Shown piece after piece: positions 12,094 through 26,224 of a stretch of DNA of 64,000 bases (position 1 is the first letter of the stretch; each line of letters starts with the position of its first letter). This stretch comes from Anastatus disparis (Eukaryota; Arthropoda; Insecta; Hymenoptera; Eupelmidae), in the NCBI GenBank assembly GCA_017163975.1, contig JAFFSR010000004.1, positions 1,984,001 to 2,048,000 of the forward strand. Direction: 5' to 3'. The notes beneath the pieces are model-generated. The model saw only the letters and a list, made by a program, of their open reading frames with translations, was not told the DNA's origin and did not search any database. A program made the translations under genes and the position numbers.

Positions 12094-15000
12094 TATTAGA
12101 ATTTAAAAATGAAGAAAAATTTCTATTAAAACTTTATTCAAAAAGTTACCTTATCAGCAAAGAATGTAAAAAATGAGTGTTAATCTTTTTGCAAGTAAAT
12201 TAAATTTACTTTTAAAGTATGAATAAAAAAGAACTGAATGATTTAGCATTATTATTCTTTATAAATCATTTTTGTTTAAATATTCAATTACATAATATCA
12301 TTAATTTCAAAATACATTTTTAAAAAGTTAAAAAACTTACAAGATAAGTTAAAAGCTGACTCATTTCATATCAAAACTTTTTCTAATTATAGCTAAAGAA
12401 AAGTGAACTATCAAGATTTATTTATCAAGTTTCTTCTTGAATTATTTTTATCTTGTCATCAAGAAAGAAAATTAATCACAAAATATTAAGGCAAAAAAGA
12501 CCCCAATTCATAATTTAATACTAAACGCAATAAAGTAAACGAAAATTTCTAAAAATAATTTCAATGAAAAATTATGTGGTAAATAAATAATAAAAAAAAT
12601 TATATTAAAAAAACCAATGAATAATTAATCAAAACTCCGTTCAATCATGAAGAAAAGTTGGAAATTGAAAACACCTGATGTATACCTATATATTTCTTTG
12701 AACTTGAAATGACTAAAATAAGATTTTTAATATCAAGTTCAACGACACGCCGTATAACTTAATTCAACTGCCTTTATATATCTTAATCCCCAGTGTATAT
12801 ACCAAAAACCTTAAGCTCTGTCTTCTCTTTCCCTTAAAAAAAAAATAAAAGAAAAAAAAAGTATCGCCTTTTCAGAAAAGAAAAAAAGTAAAGGGATACT
12901 AAAAAAGATAACCTGCGTCATCCCAACGTTGGACGATTAAAGGTCAAAAAGTTATATTCGGTGTATCTCGGCAAGTGCGTTGACCGAGAACCGAAAATAA
13001 TAAAGATCTTAAAAGCTACCGTAATTAGATTCTCTGGAAAACTTATAACCTGGCCCTCTTTATTTAACTCATCAATATTAAATATTTATCGATTCGCAAA
13101 TAAAAACAAAAAGAAAAACAAGATAATAAACATCTGCCAAAAAATTAATGATACAAATAAAAAGAATGCATAGAAAAGTATGTTATACACGTGCTTTCGT
13201 AATGTAATTGCAGGTATGAATTATTCTCCGGATAATAAATGATAGGAGAGACAGGTTGATGATAAAAGTATAAGCTTATTCATTCGAGTTACAAGAAGGG
13301 ACAGGCTGAAGAAAGGAAAAAAAAACAGAAATAATAAAAGAAGAACAAAGAAAAAGGAGAGCATGGATAAATTAGAAATAGACAACAATTGCGACAATGA
13401 TTAAAAAAAGAAAAAAAGTACAAAAGATAATGAAAAAGAAAGAAGGAAAATATGATATATAAAGGATAAAGAAAAAAAAAATGGTGTGATGGAATAGATG
13501 GTCGAATATATATATCCATTAAGAAAGTGCACGCGTCATTCATTTCCTCACCGGCGATGTATAGATAGATAGGCCACACACGAGTAAGGGATGAACGATG
13601 GCGAAAATGAATGACGTGGCTATTTTTGAGAATGGTATATAATAAGATGATGTTAAGTGTCGTTGGTTGGAACTGGTAAAAGTGTACTTATGAACGTTTT
13701 GCGTGATGGTAAAAGTAAATTTTTTAATTTCTTGTATTTAGAAAGGTTTTTTTTTAATCTGAAAATTAATACGAATTTGTAAAAAGTCATCTTTCAAAAA
13801 AGGTTAGAACATTTTTAACCTAAATTTTAATCTAATTTTTTGAATTTTATATTTGAAGAATTTTCAAAAATCTTACCAAATTAATTTTAATTGCAATCGT
13901 TATGAATAAGAAGTATTAAGAAAACCAAAAATTATTAAGTTCCAAAATTTAAGTTTTAGTTGTTTTAAAAGATATTGAAATAATTTCTCGTTTTAATTTG
14001 TACTATAAATAACGTACGTAAATAGAAGTGCTGTGGATAAAACTTTTAATTTCTTAAGTCAGAAAACCAAAAATAAGTATTCATTAAAAAATCATATTGA
14101 AGATGTATGAGGAAACATAACAAACATTTTATTTTTAACTATAAAAATATATAATTTGAAAATTTATCATAAAGGCTTAATCTTTTTATGATAAAAAAAA
14201 GATAATCAATAATGTTCCTTTATAGGTAAAAGTGCTTGATGATAGACTCAATATTTTTTATCTTCAAATTTAGATTATCCTATTTATTATAATTTACATC
14301 GTTTATTTTAATAATAAAAACATTTAATTTTTATTTTTAAATATATTCAAAATGACGTGTATAATAAAAAAAAATAAAAAAAAATATATATACATGTCTA
14401 CGACAAGATTACAGAACGAAAAATTTTTTTCTTTAATTTTTAACAAAATGAAAATCAATGATTCATACATGACTAAATAAATAAAATATATATTTATGTA
14501 TACATTATATATGAAACATAAAATCAATAACTACAATATTTAACGTTTATTTATTAAATATTTACAGTTTTAATTTTTTATTTTATTTACATTTTTACTC
14601 TTGTTTTATTCTAATTGACAGAATAAATTATTAGATGGTCGAGGCATAAAATTAATAAGCATCTGTTAATTTATTAAATACTTTTGATTTTGAATGAAAA
14701 TAATTTTTTTTTACAATTTTTTTCTTTTTGAATGTAAAACAAAATATGTCGCCATATGAAATAAGGAAATAGTATTGATAGTCTATAAATAGAGAAAGTT
14801 TTACCTCCCCCGTTCTTTCATATGGAGGGTTCCCCTGTTACTATTTTTGTTTTACTGTTTTTTATCAAAACTTTCTAAAGCAATCATATACTTATCAATA
14901 GCAAATAATTATTACTTACGATGAATAATAATAATAAATCATCCTAAATGTGATGTGTTTCAGCATAGATAATATGATTAGTATCAGGTAGCTTTTTATA

Positions 15001-15467
15001 CAATTTTCGAAATGTGAACAATGATTTTTAATAAATGATTCGGTTTTTTATTTTCATGGATTTAGAAAATTTCTATTTCGAAAAAGTTTTTGAAAAAACA
15101 TTGTACACAAAAATTACTAACTAAATTTTCTCTTCTAATAAGTGAAGCACAATCATTTCTAATGGCTCATTTCATTTGCAGTTAATTCTAAAAAAAGTAT
15201 ACGCTATGTCTTCAACAGTCAATAAATCAATTTTTGAAAAAATTGTTTCCAAAATTTAACTTTCCGTTCCAAAGACGTAAAATAAAACAAATTCGCAACT
15301 TGGGAAAAATTAAAATTTTGAGCTTTAGTTTTAATTTATTCAAAAATTAAAATTAAATTTTTTGGTAAGTAAAAATTTTAATATTTTTTATAAAAATTGA
15401 AATTTTTCAAAATATTATTCATCTTTATTGATTTCCATTATAATTTCATTTTTCACTAAAATACTAT
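12094..15467. other. AT-rich non-coding stretch with one island
   Basis: No gene is visible. A moderate-GC island lies at about 13180-13680 and includes a purine-rich block at 13300-13480. An inverted CCATATGAAA / TTTCATATGG pair sits at 14752-14761 and 14816-14825. The rest is A/T runs. Confidence 0.5.
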
Positions 15468-15676
15468 GAGGTCCCAGTGGCTTCGTCGCTAGAGTGATGG
15501 ATTCATGATCTCGAGGACTCGAGTTCGAATCCCGCTCTCGGCGGCCGGTTGATACGAGCACCATTGTATATACGATACACGTGCTTTGTTCGCAAAGACA
15601 CTGAAAATCTCGGTCGCTAATTAGTTTCATGATGATAGCATAAATATAGCGACGTTAAAAAATTAAAAATAAAAAA
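15468..15676 (+). mobile_element. tRNA-derived SINE, copy B
   Basis: The head carries a good B box (GAGTTCGAATCCCGC) and an altered A box (AGTGGCTTCGTCGCTAGAGTG), with an anticodon-loop-like TTCATGA. The body has the family landmarks GATACGAGCACCATTG, CGTGCTTTG and CGGTCGCTAATTAG, and ends ATAGCATAAATATAGCGACGTTAAA plus an A-rich tail. There is a short tandem expansion (TATATACGATACAC) where other copies have TACGTTACATG. No clear target duplication is seen. Confidence 0.88.
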
Positions 15677-18600
15677 ACCGTTATTGAATTGCAATATAGC
15701 ATTAATTCTTATTTTTTTATATTAGGTTAACAATAAATTTTAAGGTTTATTTAACCAAAGAATTCACGAAAGTTTAAAATAATCTGTGAATCATTTATAA
15801 ATTATTTATAAAAATGGTAATAATTCAATAAAACAAAATAATAAATATTTTATTTTATTATTGTTATGAATGTTTATTCATATTTGTTTGTTTATTACAT
15901 TCATAAACTAAATGTAATTTTTTTCTTCGAAAAATATTTGCTTTAGAGCTTTATACATTTAGTTGTAAATTTTAAACATATCGATTCTTTTTGTTTCATA
16001 TTATAAAAATTATGATAACGTGCCTTCACTTTTATTCTCATTTCCTTTATAATTGCATTTTATTCACGTTATAAATTATACTATTAATAACATAATTTTC
16101 CTAACTAAAAACTTTCTGATGTCAAATTCATTTCTTTGATGAAAAGAGAATAAATAAAATGAGTATTTGATTAGAAATTTAAATTAATTCATTACTTATA
16201 TTAACACGAATTCCAAATACTAATACTTCAATTTATAAAAAGATTAAGAATTTTTAAAGAATTGAAAAATCAAATATTTTGCAATAATTATATTGGTATC
16301 TGATCTTTAACTGTAAACAATTTCGAAACCTCTGAACCGAGCGCAATGCACCTCTGAAATGACCATATAGAGAAGATCAGACTCCTTGAATGTGGTCATA
16401 AATCTAAGTTAATATTAAACATTGGTCCAGTTTATAGGTCAGAGATGCGTGTGCGGATATACACAAAATCTATTCTACGTACGAGAATAGCCTCGCTATT
16501 TCTTTGTTATATACTGAAATTCTCATTTGATTAGCCGTCGAATGGTATTTCATCAGTGGAATATTCCTGCTTCGTTACAAAAGATAAACGCGTATACATA
16601 TACGCGTTTACGCAACAAATCAGAAACAAACGAGAAAATCATGGGAATTTCTGTTGTGATCAAAAGACGATTGTGCTTTCTCAATAAATGATTTAGAAAT
16701 TTAATAGAGTTAGTTTCAAAGTTTGTTTGAAACAAATCGGTAAAATGCTAAGATCTTATTAAAAGATTAAATTAATTCAAATCACCAATAATTTGATTAA
16801 AGATTTTTTGAGATATCTAAAGTAAGAAAAACATTTGATTACTTTATAAGATTTATTTAATCTCTAATTATGTGCATAGATAAAATATATTAATATATTC
16901 GCAAAGTTGACTTTTCTAGAATATTATATCTTTTACTTTCAAGGCAAAGAATGACTTAAAAGAAGATAAATAACAAAAATTTTATTACGCAGAAAATTAT
17001 TGTTATTATAATATTTTATTGTACCGAATATCAATCTTTTTCTCCAGAATAGCAACAATTTTACTAATCCTTCATTGCGTTATATTTGGTGAACTATTCA
17101 CATTAAAATGAGACAGTGTAATAAAATTGCCCTTTTATAGATTATTTATCTTCTCATATACTTGTCTTGAAAAAAACAATAACAACATTTTCAAAAAGCT
17201 TTTACAAAATATGATAAATTGCAAAAGAGAAATGATCATATAACCAAAACGATAAATCAAAATAGTTTGTTTTGTTATTGATCTTTATATACACGCGCAA
17301 TACAATTTACGTAAAACTTTTGTTATATGGAAAGATTATTTATAGAAAGAAAAGCTTATTCCTTCGCATTAAGTATTTGTATATTTGTCTTATAATGCAA
17401 AACATTAAATCGTCACCTATGCGTAGGACGAATAAGATAAAGGGATGTAGTAGTTGACTACTCTTGAGTTAAAATTAAATGGGATCCTATTTTTTTCCTT
17501 TTTCCCTTTTTTTGCTTTTCTTCCTTTTCTCATTCTTTCTTGTTTAACTCTTTAGTGGCGAACAGAACGAAATGGCACGTATTTTTCTTTACATCCCATT
17601 TGCATAGGAATTTGTTTCGTTAAAGTTTTTTGGGTCGTAGGTGTCAAGCACTGTTATACGAAGCTCACCTCATGAAACGAAATAAAAAAAAAGGAGAAAA
17701 AGAAGCGAATTTCAAAGCAGTTTTCCAAAAATAGTTTTATAACGTTTCGTTGTGAAATTGTAATATAAATAAAATTACAATTTTATCATAAGTTACATAT
17801 TCATCATTGTTATAATCTGGTGTTGACACTGATGATAAAAAAAAGGAATAATTTATATGTAAATTTAATCTTTGCAAAAAATATTTCATCTTTTTTGTGC
17901 GTACACATATTTTTAAATTACCATATTTATATTGACTTCATCATAAGGATCGTCAATTGAAGTCTGTCTGATCATTTATTAGTTCATGACCAGTTTTAAA
18001 AAAAAATAAATATATGCATGTTTTAACGATTCCAAAAGAATATAAACAGATTCAAAACAGTAAAATCATATACGATTAACGTTTAACTCGACTGTTGTCT
18101 TAACGTTTATTAATAAACTTATTTATTCACGTACGATTCGATACACTAAATTAATTATACAAAGGTAATTGCGCGTAACATTACGACATTAACATAATTG
18201 ATTTTGATCATCGCAATAATAATGTAATGATACCAAACATTAAACATAGTCACCAAATCAAATTTACAACTACAATGGCATTTCCGATTATCGATTTCCA
18301 CTGATAGTATAACTTGAAAATTGTTTAAATTTACATATCGCGAACCCGTATATTCCATTTACTTAGCTGCGTTTGTGTTTGCTCTTGTTTTTTCTTTGTT
18401 TGTAAATACTTTTCGTTATCCGTATTTTTATTGTTCATATTTATTCGACGTATATGTAGGTAAACCTTAAATTTGTGTATTATAAAAGATATATAGATTA
18501 AAAACTTGTCTATAATTCTGGTTATAGTAATCTTGGAACAATTCAACAATCGTGAAAACCTAATGAAGTTATAAAAAGTTTTGAATGGTATAATGTTGAT

Positions 18601-20303
18601 TGAAAAATGACGAAATGTTTTCCTGTTACTAAATTTGTGCGAATGAAAAATATATACACGCAGTCGTTTACTTAAATATTCAAACAATAAATTTTGAAGA
18701 TAATTTACATTCTTTATAGTACGACATAAAGAGTTCAGATAAAAAAAGATGAAAATAATTCAAATTCTAATGTTATCCTTCTACATCGTATTCCACATTC
18801 ATATTGAAATCATAATAAATTTGGTAAATGTGTCTATGGAAATTTTTTTCGAATATAGGGTGTGGCTAAAAAATGGAAAAAATCAATTTACTTTATCCTG
18901 AAAATGATGCAACTTTATGCATTAAAAAAAAATATTTTAAATTTAATTTACATTTTCTTCATTTTTTTTTCGTTGATTATCTTCTATTAACTTTATTTAA
19001 AATTAAAATTAGGAATTTTTATGAATCCGCAAAAAAAGGAAAGTAATGATAATAAAAAATATCAAATCGTCTGTAACTTTTCTTTCAAAGTTTCAAGTTT
19101 AATTCAAACAAAAAGTTAAAACTTTTTTAAACGATCGCATTGCCAGAACTTCAAAATTAAAGTGCATACGCTGCACAGTATCATCCTTTGCCATAGCACG
19201 GAAAAAGCGTATCCTAGTAATAGTGCCTCGTGAAAATTCACGTATAGATATCTTTATGCTGTCACTTTCTTTTTTTTTATAACCTTGAGAACATCGTAAT
19301 GTTTTAGAGCCCGCTACTCTTTAAACTTGTTATAAAATTAAAGGGAAAGGTGGAAAAAAGAGGGTGACGATTTTATGGATTTAATGCCTCTGCCACTGTC
19401 TGCTGCTGTCTCTTTTGACTTGATTTTCTGTTTTTTATCGCGCCTAGGCAGCGGAAATTGCATATAATCGATAGTATTGGAAAATTGAAAACTGCGGGAA
19501 TTGTTGTTCGATAAGAATGAAGTGAACGTGCTTAGTTTTTTGTTTGCCATATCAAACGATTTTCTCGTATAGATAAGTATGCAAAATGTTTTAGATGTGC
19601 AGAAAAAAAATCATATTACAGCGTACTCATTTTAGTGTTTATCTTCTTACAGTTTATAATGTTATTCAAATAATTAATGATCAAAAGTAGTTTTTGTGAA
19701 AAAAAATAAAAAGGAAAAAATTCTAAATTATAGATAGTCTAAATAGTTTTATCTAACTATTAATCACATAAAAAATTTATATTTATCAACAAAGTGTGCA
19801 AAATTCGACTTTACGTATTAAACGTATAGGAAGTATTTACTTCACGCACCACCGCACAAAGTATAATACTTCAAGCAGGCTTAAATGCTTATCGCATTTA
19901 ACAAATTGACTGCGACATTTCTTGGACCCTTTGATTATCTCTAACGAAGGGTATGTACTGCAATTTGTGGTACGGAATGATCCGCTCATTTAAATCGTCC
20001 TCCTTGTATTGTGTTACAAGCAGCCAAGCTGTACGAATGCTCGCTTTTGCCTCTTGCCTCCTAGTCTTACACGTTTAGCATCTATACTGTACTTTCTTAC
20101 ATTTTAATGCCTTTTTCTTTGACTGCGTGCCCATTTTTCTTTAGAAGTGGTTTTCCATTTATATAATTTCATTTAAGGAGATATAAATTTATCATTTCTA
20201 AAATTTCATTTAAGGAGATGTTTTTTCCATAAAATAAAAAGATAAGTAATTACATTACATTACATCAAGTTTACCGGTTTCCCAGCATGTACAATAAATT
20301 CTT
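15677..20303. other. AT-rich non-coding stretch with islands
   Basis: No gene is visible. Moderate-GC islands lie at about 16318-16640 (with the 12-bp-arm palindrome), 19120-19560 and 19840-20120. A 17-base direct repeat (ATTTCATTTAAGGAGAT) occurs twice between about 20165 and 20220. Open frames at 18155-18358 and 18331-18687 on the minus strand have no family resemblance that I can see. Confidence 0.5.
16585..16610. repeat. Near-perfect palindrome with two ACGCGT cores
   Basis: The arms TAAACGCGTATA (16585-16596) and TATACGCGTTTA (16599-16610) are exact inverse complements separated by CA. Each arm holds a CpG-containing ACGCGT, which is rare in this AT-rich window, and the site lies in a moderate-GC island. 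It may be a binding site. Confidence 0.8.
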
Positions 20304-20505
20304 AATTTTATTTATATTTAACGTCACTGAATTTATACTATTGTTGCGATGCTAATTAGCGTCGGAGGTCTTCAGTGCGTTCGTGAACAAAGCACATGCA
20401 ACGTACATTGGTGCTTGTATCAGTCGGCCGCCGAGAGCTGGATTCGAACTCGGGACCCCGAGATTATGAATCCATCACTCTACCGACCGAGCCACTGGCA
20501 ACCTC
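20304..20505 (-). mobile_element. tRNA-derived SINE, copy C
   Basis: Read on the minus strand it begins GAGGTTGCCAGTGGCTCGG. It has a good A box (TGGCTCGGTCGGTAGAGTG), the anticodon-loop-like TTCATAATC, and a B box (GAGTTCGAATCCAGC). It continues into the family body CAAGCACCAATGTACG, ATGTGCTTTGTTC and CGACGCTAATTAGC, and ends AGTGACGTTAAATATAAATAAAA. This is one of the best-preserved copies. Confidence 0.9.
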
Positions 20506-21755
20506 TGTTTGTATATTATTAAATACACATTTTATATATTATTTTCATTGAATTTATATTTAAATATAATTTATAATTAATATCAATTAATAGAATAAAT
20601 TTTTAATAAAAACGATAAAAGGTTAGAAATTATTGTCATCAAATATTAATGTGAATTAAGAAGACATAAAATTACTTAATTGATTTTATATTCATCGAGA
20701 TCATATTCTTTTTAATTATTCTCGTTTTGTCCATTTTGGTGAAGAAAAAAAAACTTCGGATATATTTTTGACAAGTATGAATGCTATAGAAACTGTACCA
20801 GTATATTAATTGTCTGCTTCATACACTTGTATCGAAATGTTATATGTATAATACAATTAAATATTTTTAATTCTAAAGTCTGATTTTTTAATATTCTAAA
20901 AATTTGAAATTATTTTTTTTATTATATTTAAGTTTTGGGATACATTAAAATAGCACAGACTATAATAATTTACTTTTGATAAAAGCAATATCTTTTAATA
21001 ATTTCGAATCGAAAATCCAGTGAAATCTGAAAAAAAAAACTGTGAACTCATGTTCACAGAAAAAAAAAATATCAAAAGAAAAGAGGGCGAGAAAAGAAAA
21101 AAAAGACATTCGTTATGTTGAAGTGTTGAGACTGGAGTTCGATGTTATTAATGATGCAAGCCAAACACTTGTCAGTGTCAATAAAAAAAAGCTCATGAGC
21201 GAATACCGAGAAATGACGCGCTACCGTGAATTAACCCTTTGTGAACAAGTATAGTCAAGACGATAGTGTTGAAGTGTCACCTTTCTTGGCACTTCTCTTT
21301 TTTTTGGCTTAATAATCTCAGTATCCTGATATCAAAAGGAAATAGAAAGAGATAGGGAAGAAAGTAAGATAAGTTTAAGCATTAAAAATGTAGAACTTTT
21401 TCTATGAAAACTTGCAAGTGGTTATTATTTTTTTTAAGTAGCTTCTTAAGGATCGATTCCGTATAGACTATACATATTGGAAACAATAAATTTTTTTTCT
21501 GACTTAGATACGTAATCAAAATGCAACACCAAATGCTTTGAAAGTAATTTAAAGTTTAAATGGACTTTTAAAAGCTGTTAATTTGATGGATTCAAAGAGT
21601 ATAGAATAGCCAGATTTTAATTTTTTTAAAATAATTTACATAGAAAAAGATATAAAACAGCTGGTTTATAATTAACATTATAACTTAAAAAAAACACGCG
21701 TGTTTGTGATTATATATAAGCTATAAAATTATATATATCCTTAGCTATTTAATAT
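20506..21755. other. AT-rich non-coding stretch
   Basis: No gene is visible. The open frame at 21042-21254 is Lys/Glu-rich and derives from a purine-rich block. It has no recognisable domain. Confidence 0.5.
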
Positions 21756-22397
21756 TACCCGCTTAAAATTTGAAAGAATGGCCAATACATTGCTAATATA
21801 CTGGGTATTGCTGTAGTCATTACATGGTCAAAATATTGGATTAAAATAGTTTCAGAACTTCTAATCATGTAGCAATACATTCAATATTTTTCCATTATAT
21901 TGTTATCACTTGCTAAAATAAAATTATTTTAAAAAATAATGAAAATAAGATTACCACTGAGAGGATTCAATTTTTCGAATTTTCGCTTTCTAGACTTAAA
22001 TCATACTAAGCTTAATTTCATCAATGTCACCAAATTGAAATTAAGTTATAATTTACTTTATTACTAATCAAAAAGTTAAATTATAACCTAATTTAATTAG
22101 ATGACATTGAAGAAAACAAAACTCAGTGGTATGGCACAAACCTATAGAGCCAACTTTGTGAAATCATATACCCTTAGTAGAAATTTTTTATCATTAATTA
22201 TTTTAAATTATTATACTTTTATTTTTGCAATAATTGAAAAATGTATGAGGAAATATATTAAAGACATATTGGATAGCTTTTCATCATTTTATGACCAAAA
22301 AAATTTTGTAAATTATTAATCCAGCCTTTTGATTACAGATTAGAAATAGCAATATTCAATATATTACCCATTCTTTCTATAAGTTTTTGAACCCAGC
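21756..22397. mobile_element. Possible decayed non-autonomous element with inverted ends
   Basis: The left end (CCCGCTTAAAATTTGAAAGAATGG, about 21757-21780, given here as key sequence) is matched inverted by the right end near 22350-22397. They share the GAAAGAATGG core, nearby AATAYATTG blocks and an outer GGGTT/GGGTTC-like tip. Internal open frames show no transposase. The arms are diverged and exact ends are uncertain. Confidence 0.3.
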
Positions 22398-25300
22398 AAC
22401 TGAACATTGTATACATTTCTTGTATTACACACTTTTTTTGTAAACTGTTACAAAGTAAATATATATCTATCTATCTACATGGATATATTATTAAATAAAA
22501 AATTTAAAAATAAAACAAAGAAAAAGCAACGTCTGAATGCAAATAAGATATATTCATTAAATTAGTCCTTTATTATTTTCTACGTTCTCAATCTTTTTAC
22601 GGAAAGTTAAATTTACGATTTTATTTCAAATGGTGTATATCATATCGATTTCTAGTACATAAACATGAATGAATAAAGTACATATCATCTTTTTACATGA
22701 CAAAATATAAGAAAGAAAAAACCGAATAAATAGTGTGATGTTATTTTTTCCCCTTTATCGTCTTTTTTCAATTGTTCGTTCGCAAAGAAAAAACAGTTGG
22801 AAATCGAGGAGAAACGATTTCTGCATGAAAAGATTTAAATGAATGTAACCGTCAGATGTATACGTAAGTGTTTATTGGAGTTGATGAAAAATATTTCGAA
22901 ATTTTATTTATACGTAGTATTTATATAAATTTAATGATAAATTTTTACAAGTAGGTCAAAAACATGAATTTTAAAATTTACATTTTTTTATGAGTTTTTA
23001 TTAAATGAAACAGTAAACTACGTAGTTTTTCAAAATAAATCTCGTTCTTTTACGTTTTCTTTTATTCGTTTCATTAGAGCCAGAATATCATTAAATTGAT
23101 CTATTGTTCCATTGCAACATTTAATTTTGAAATGAAGTTTCATTAAATCTTTGTATAATTAATGAATTAACGAAAAGGTCAAAAGAAATATGGGTTGGCT
23201 CGCTACGAAAATTCATTTTATACGTTGAAAGCATTATGGTTGATCAATCAAATTATTATTGTAATAAAAAATTAATAGTAATAATAATATTAGCAGTTTT
23301 TTTTAACTATTGAACTTTTTATTAACATTATTTTTCATTAACAAAAATCCTAGTGGAGACTAAATCTAATTTGTTAGAATTATGGATAGTTGAAAAGCGT
23401 CATAATGTCAAATATTGATAATTTTTTCTGATCCATGTAACGCTTTCTCAAATAGTTTATGAGCTGATAATAATACACAGTAATTTGTAGAAGTCACTAA
23501 GAGATATCAAATCAAGTAGCAAATAAAAATATTTCTAAAATATCCTTCTGAAGATCATTATAAATGCATTCATCAATAACATCTTTTATTTACATTTTGT
23601 TAAGCTATTCTTTTTAACTAAACGCTTTAATTTTCAATGTTGAATCCTTGAAGAATTTAATAGTAATCTATTTCTTCAAATTACATTTTAGTTAGTGGTC
23701 TTCAATGTTGTAATTTCTATGAAGGAATTCACATACATTAATTGTATTTTTCAAAATTGTATAATCCAATTATATTATTTTGGTACTAATTTTGAGCTTT
23801 ACATTTGTTTTAAAATATAAAATTTAAATAACATTTTTCTCGAAATATTTTTTCAAAAATAAGAAAATGTCTTAGAATAAAAGCACTTTGTTTTAAGAAT
23901 ACAAAATGAAACGTCAGCAACGTCACGTTTTGAGAGAATAAAAAAATAGAAAATCCGTAAGACAAGCTTGAAAGCACGTAAATTTCTAGCTCAAGTGCAG
24001 AATTAGAAAAAAAAATACAGAATATAAAAATAAGAGAGTAAGACAAAGAAAGGTTAAAAAGTCCTGAATCACTTGAAACTCATGTACTACTGTGGAGGGA
24101 TGAAACCTCGTACTTATTTGCACCCAATGTTTTACATATTCCGTTCAAGAACAACAAATCCTTAGAGTAAAATTTCTAAGTAAAACGTGAGCCAAAAATT
24201 TCATTTGATTAAACCCTTTTCTTTAGTAACCAGACTAGAAGAAAAACAAAGAATAGAAAGGTGACTTACATCAGTTTTTTTTGGTAAAAAAACTATTGAG
24301 CTACAAAAAACGAAGAGAGAAATTTGTTTGTACTACAACAAGAGGACCTTGTAAGTCGATGTTTAAGACATAGAATAATCGTTCAAAAAGCCTTGTCGTA
24401 TTTGATTAATGAATTTTGAAACCGCACTCTGCTAAGAAATAAAGAGTGAAAAAAATGAATAAAAGAAAGAGAAACTGAGACTGCAGACAGACGAAGATAT
24501 CCATAACTTGATTTATTAATGTTCTTCGAGGGGAAAGTCTTATTAAGAATAGGAGTGGTAAATAAATGAACTCTGAATATGATTTTTGATATGTCAAATA
24601 TCATTTTGTTTCTTTTTTTTTTGAATTGGCAAGATGTCAACGATTACTATGAGAAATACTATGGCGCAGTGGGAGCTATTATTTGTCCTGATGTTATAAA
24701 TGAATAAACTATTGGTTCGAAAAAATGTTACTACAACTACTAAACATGTAAACAAGATATTCAATGATTTTAAAGTAATTGTATCTTTTAGTAAGCAACC
24801 ATTTTTTAATTGTCAAACATAACATTTTTTGCCTACTCTTCTGAGTGTTAAAAAATATTATTTTCTCTCATTTTAACATTTTCTAAAAGTGGTTTTAAAA
24901 TGAATCTTGAAAGATGAAAAAAGGTAGGTAGACAAAAAATAATAAAAAGTTTTTAAAAGACCATTGTGAGCTTTTACAACTTGTTAACTGGGTTAACAAA
25001 AAAAAATTTGGCCAAAAATGTAATTCAATGTCACAAAAAAAGTATGTTACATTTTTTTTATCTTCTTGAAAGATGCGCAAGAAAAAGGATAATTGACAAA
25101 TTTTAGAGGACTGAGGAAAAACAGTTGCAAGACACGTACTTGATGTTTTGTGTATAAAGAAAATCCAATAAAGCTCGCAAAGGCACACCAGCTATAAGAG
25201 AGAAGCTTCTTTTGGAAGTACTTTTTTTTCTACAACGTTGTCTTTGAATTACAAAAGTCAGAATTAAAAAAAAATATAAAAATCCTTTAGCATTTCAAGG

Positions 25301-26224
25301 ACAGTAATAAATTATGGAAATAATAACGTTCATTGGAAACGATAAAAAATATAAAATAAAACTTTATTATACGCTTCTATTGTAAAAATTTATTACATCA
25401 GATACGTATGACTATCAACTAAGTGTGCAATAAAGAAAAAATAATGATGTATGGCAAAGATACTGTTGATAGAAAATAAGGCTCTACAAAAAATTTTCGT
25501 AAGAAAGTCTAACAGGGTATTCTCTTTCATGATTTATATAGTGTATTGTAATATATCAAATTAAATATACGGTTTGAATCACGTTGACAGTGTGATAAAT
25601 AGTTTGATTTACAATATTTTTTTTAACTTGTTAAATTTATATTACGTTGAGCAATAGTTTTTCTTTTACAATCGTTATAAAATGTACAATAAACTCAATT
25701 ACAATAAAAGAATTAATTAACTAAAAGAACACTAATACTTTGAAACTTGATTTTCGTTTACTCGTTGTAGTTTAGATTTATTTAGTCAAAATAATTAAAT
25801 CCATCAGATTCACGATTTATTTAAATATTTACATTCACAATAAATATAAGTATAAAGATATTATTGATATAATCTTTCCTTGATATAACTTTATAGACAT
25901 AAATCAATGACAATAGATAATGTCTCAACACTTTGAGCCTTTTTAAATAAATACGGAAACACGTGTTCCATTATTTTCTAATTTAAACATTCACTTGAAG
26001 TATTCAAAGTCTGAGCTATACAGAGTTGATGTTACTATTTTAAGATAATTTATTTAATTCTTTTAGTAAAAAAATCAAAAGCTACCAATTATTCTATGAT
26101 TTAATTATTTTCATTATCATAATCAAGTAAATGTTAATTATGTCAATTAATGCGATCCACCATTTTGTATTTACCATCTTTGATTTCATATTTTTTATAA
26201 ATTTAGTGTCAGATCCAGTCTATA
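22398..26224. other. AT-rich stretch with a purine-rich compositional block
   Basis: No gene is identified. From about 23810 to 25250 the plus strand is unusually purine-rich (frequent AAGAAA, GAAAGA), producing Phe/Ser/Leu-rich open frames on the minus strand and Lys/Glu-rich broken frames on the plus strand. I see no domain. It may be a badly decayed coding element or simple-sequence drift. Confidence 0.45.

Noticed and set aside
18331..18687. Minus-strand open frame of 118 residues
   Set aside because: It is rich in Ile, Asn, Lys and Phe as expected for A/T-rich DNA; no motif, and no promoter or splice support was seen.
20430..20505. tRNA gene on the minus strand
   Set aside because: Same reason: it is the head of SINE copy C, whose acceptor stem does not close.
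22101..22319. Plus-strand frame as a possible small protein
   Set aside because: It lies inside a probable decayed element between inverted ends and shows no conserved motif.
24600..24710. Short plus-strand frame containing NDYYEKYYGAVGAIICPD
   Set aside because: It looks somewhat protein-like, but is only about 40 codons long, with no start context, splice sites or recognisable family.
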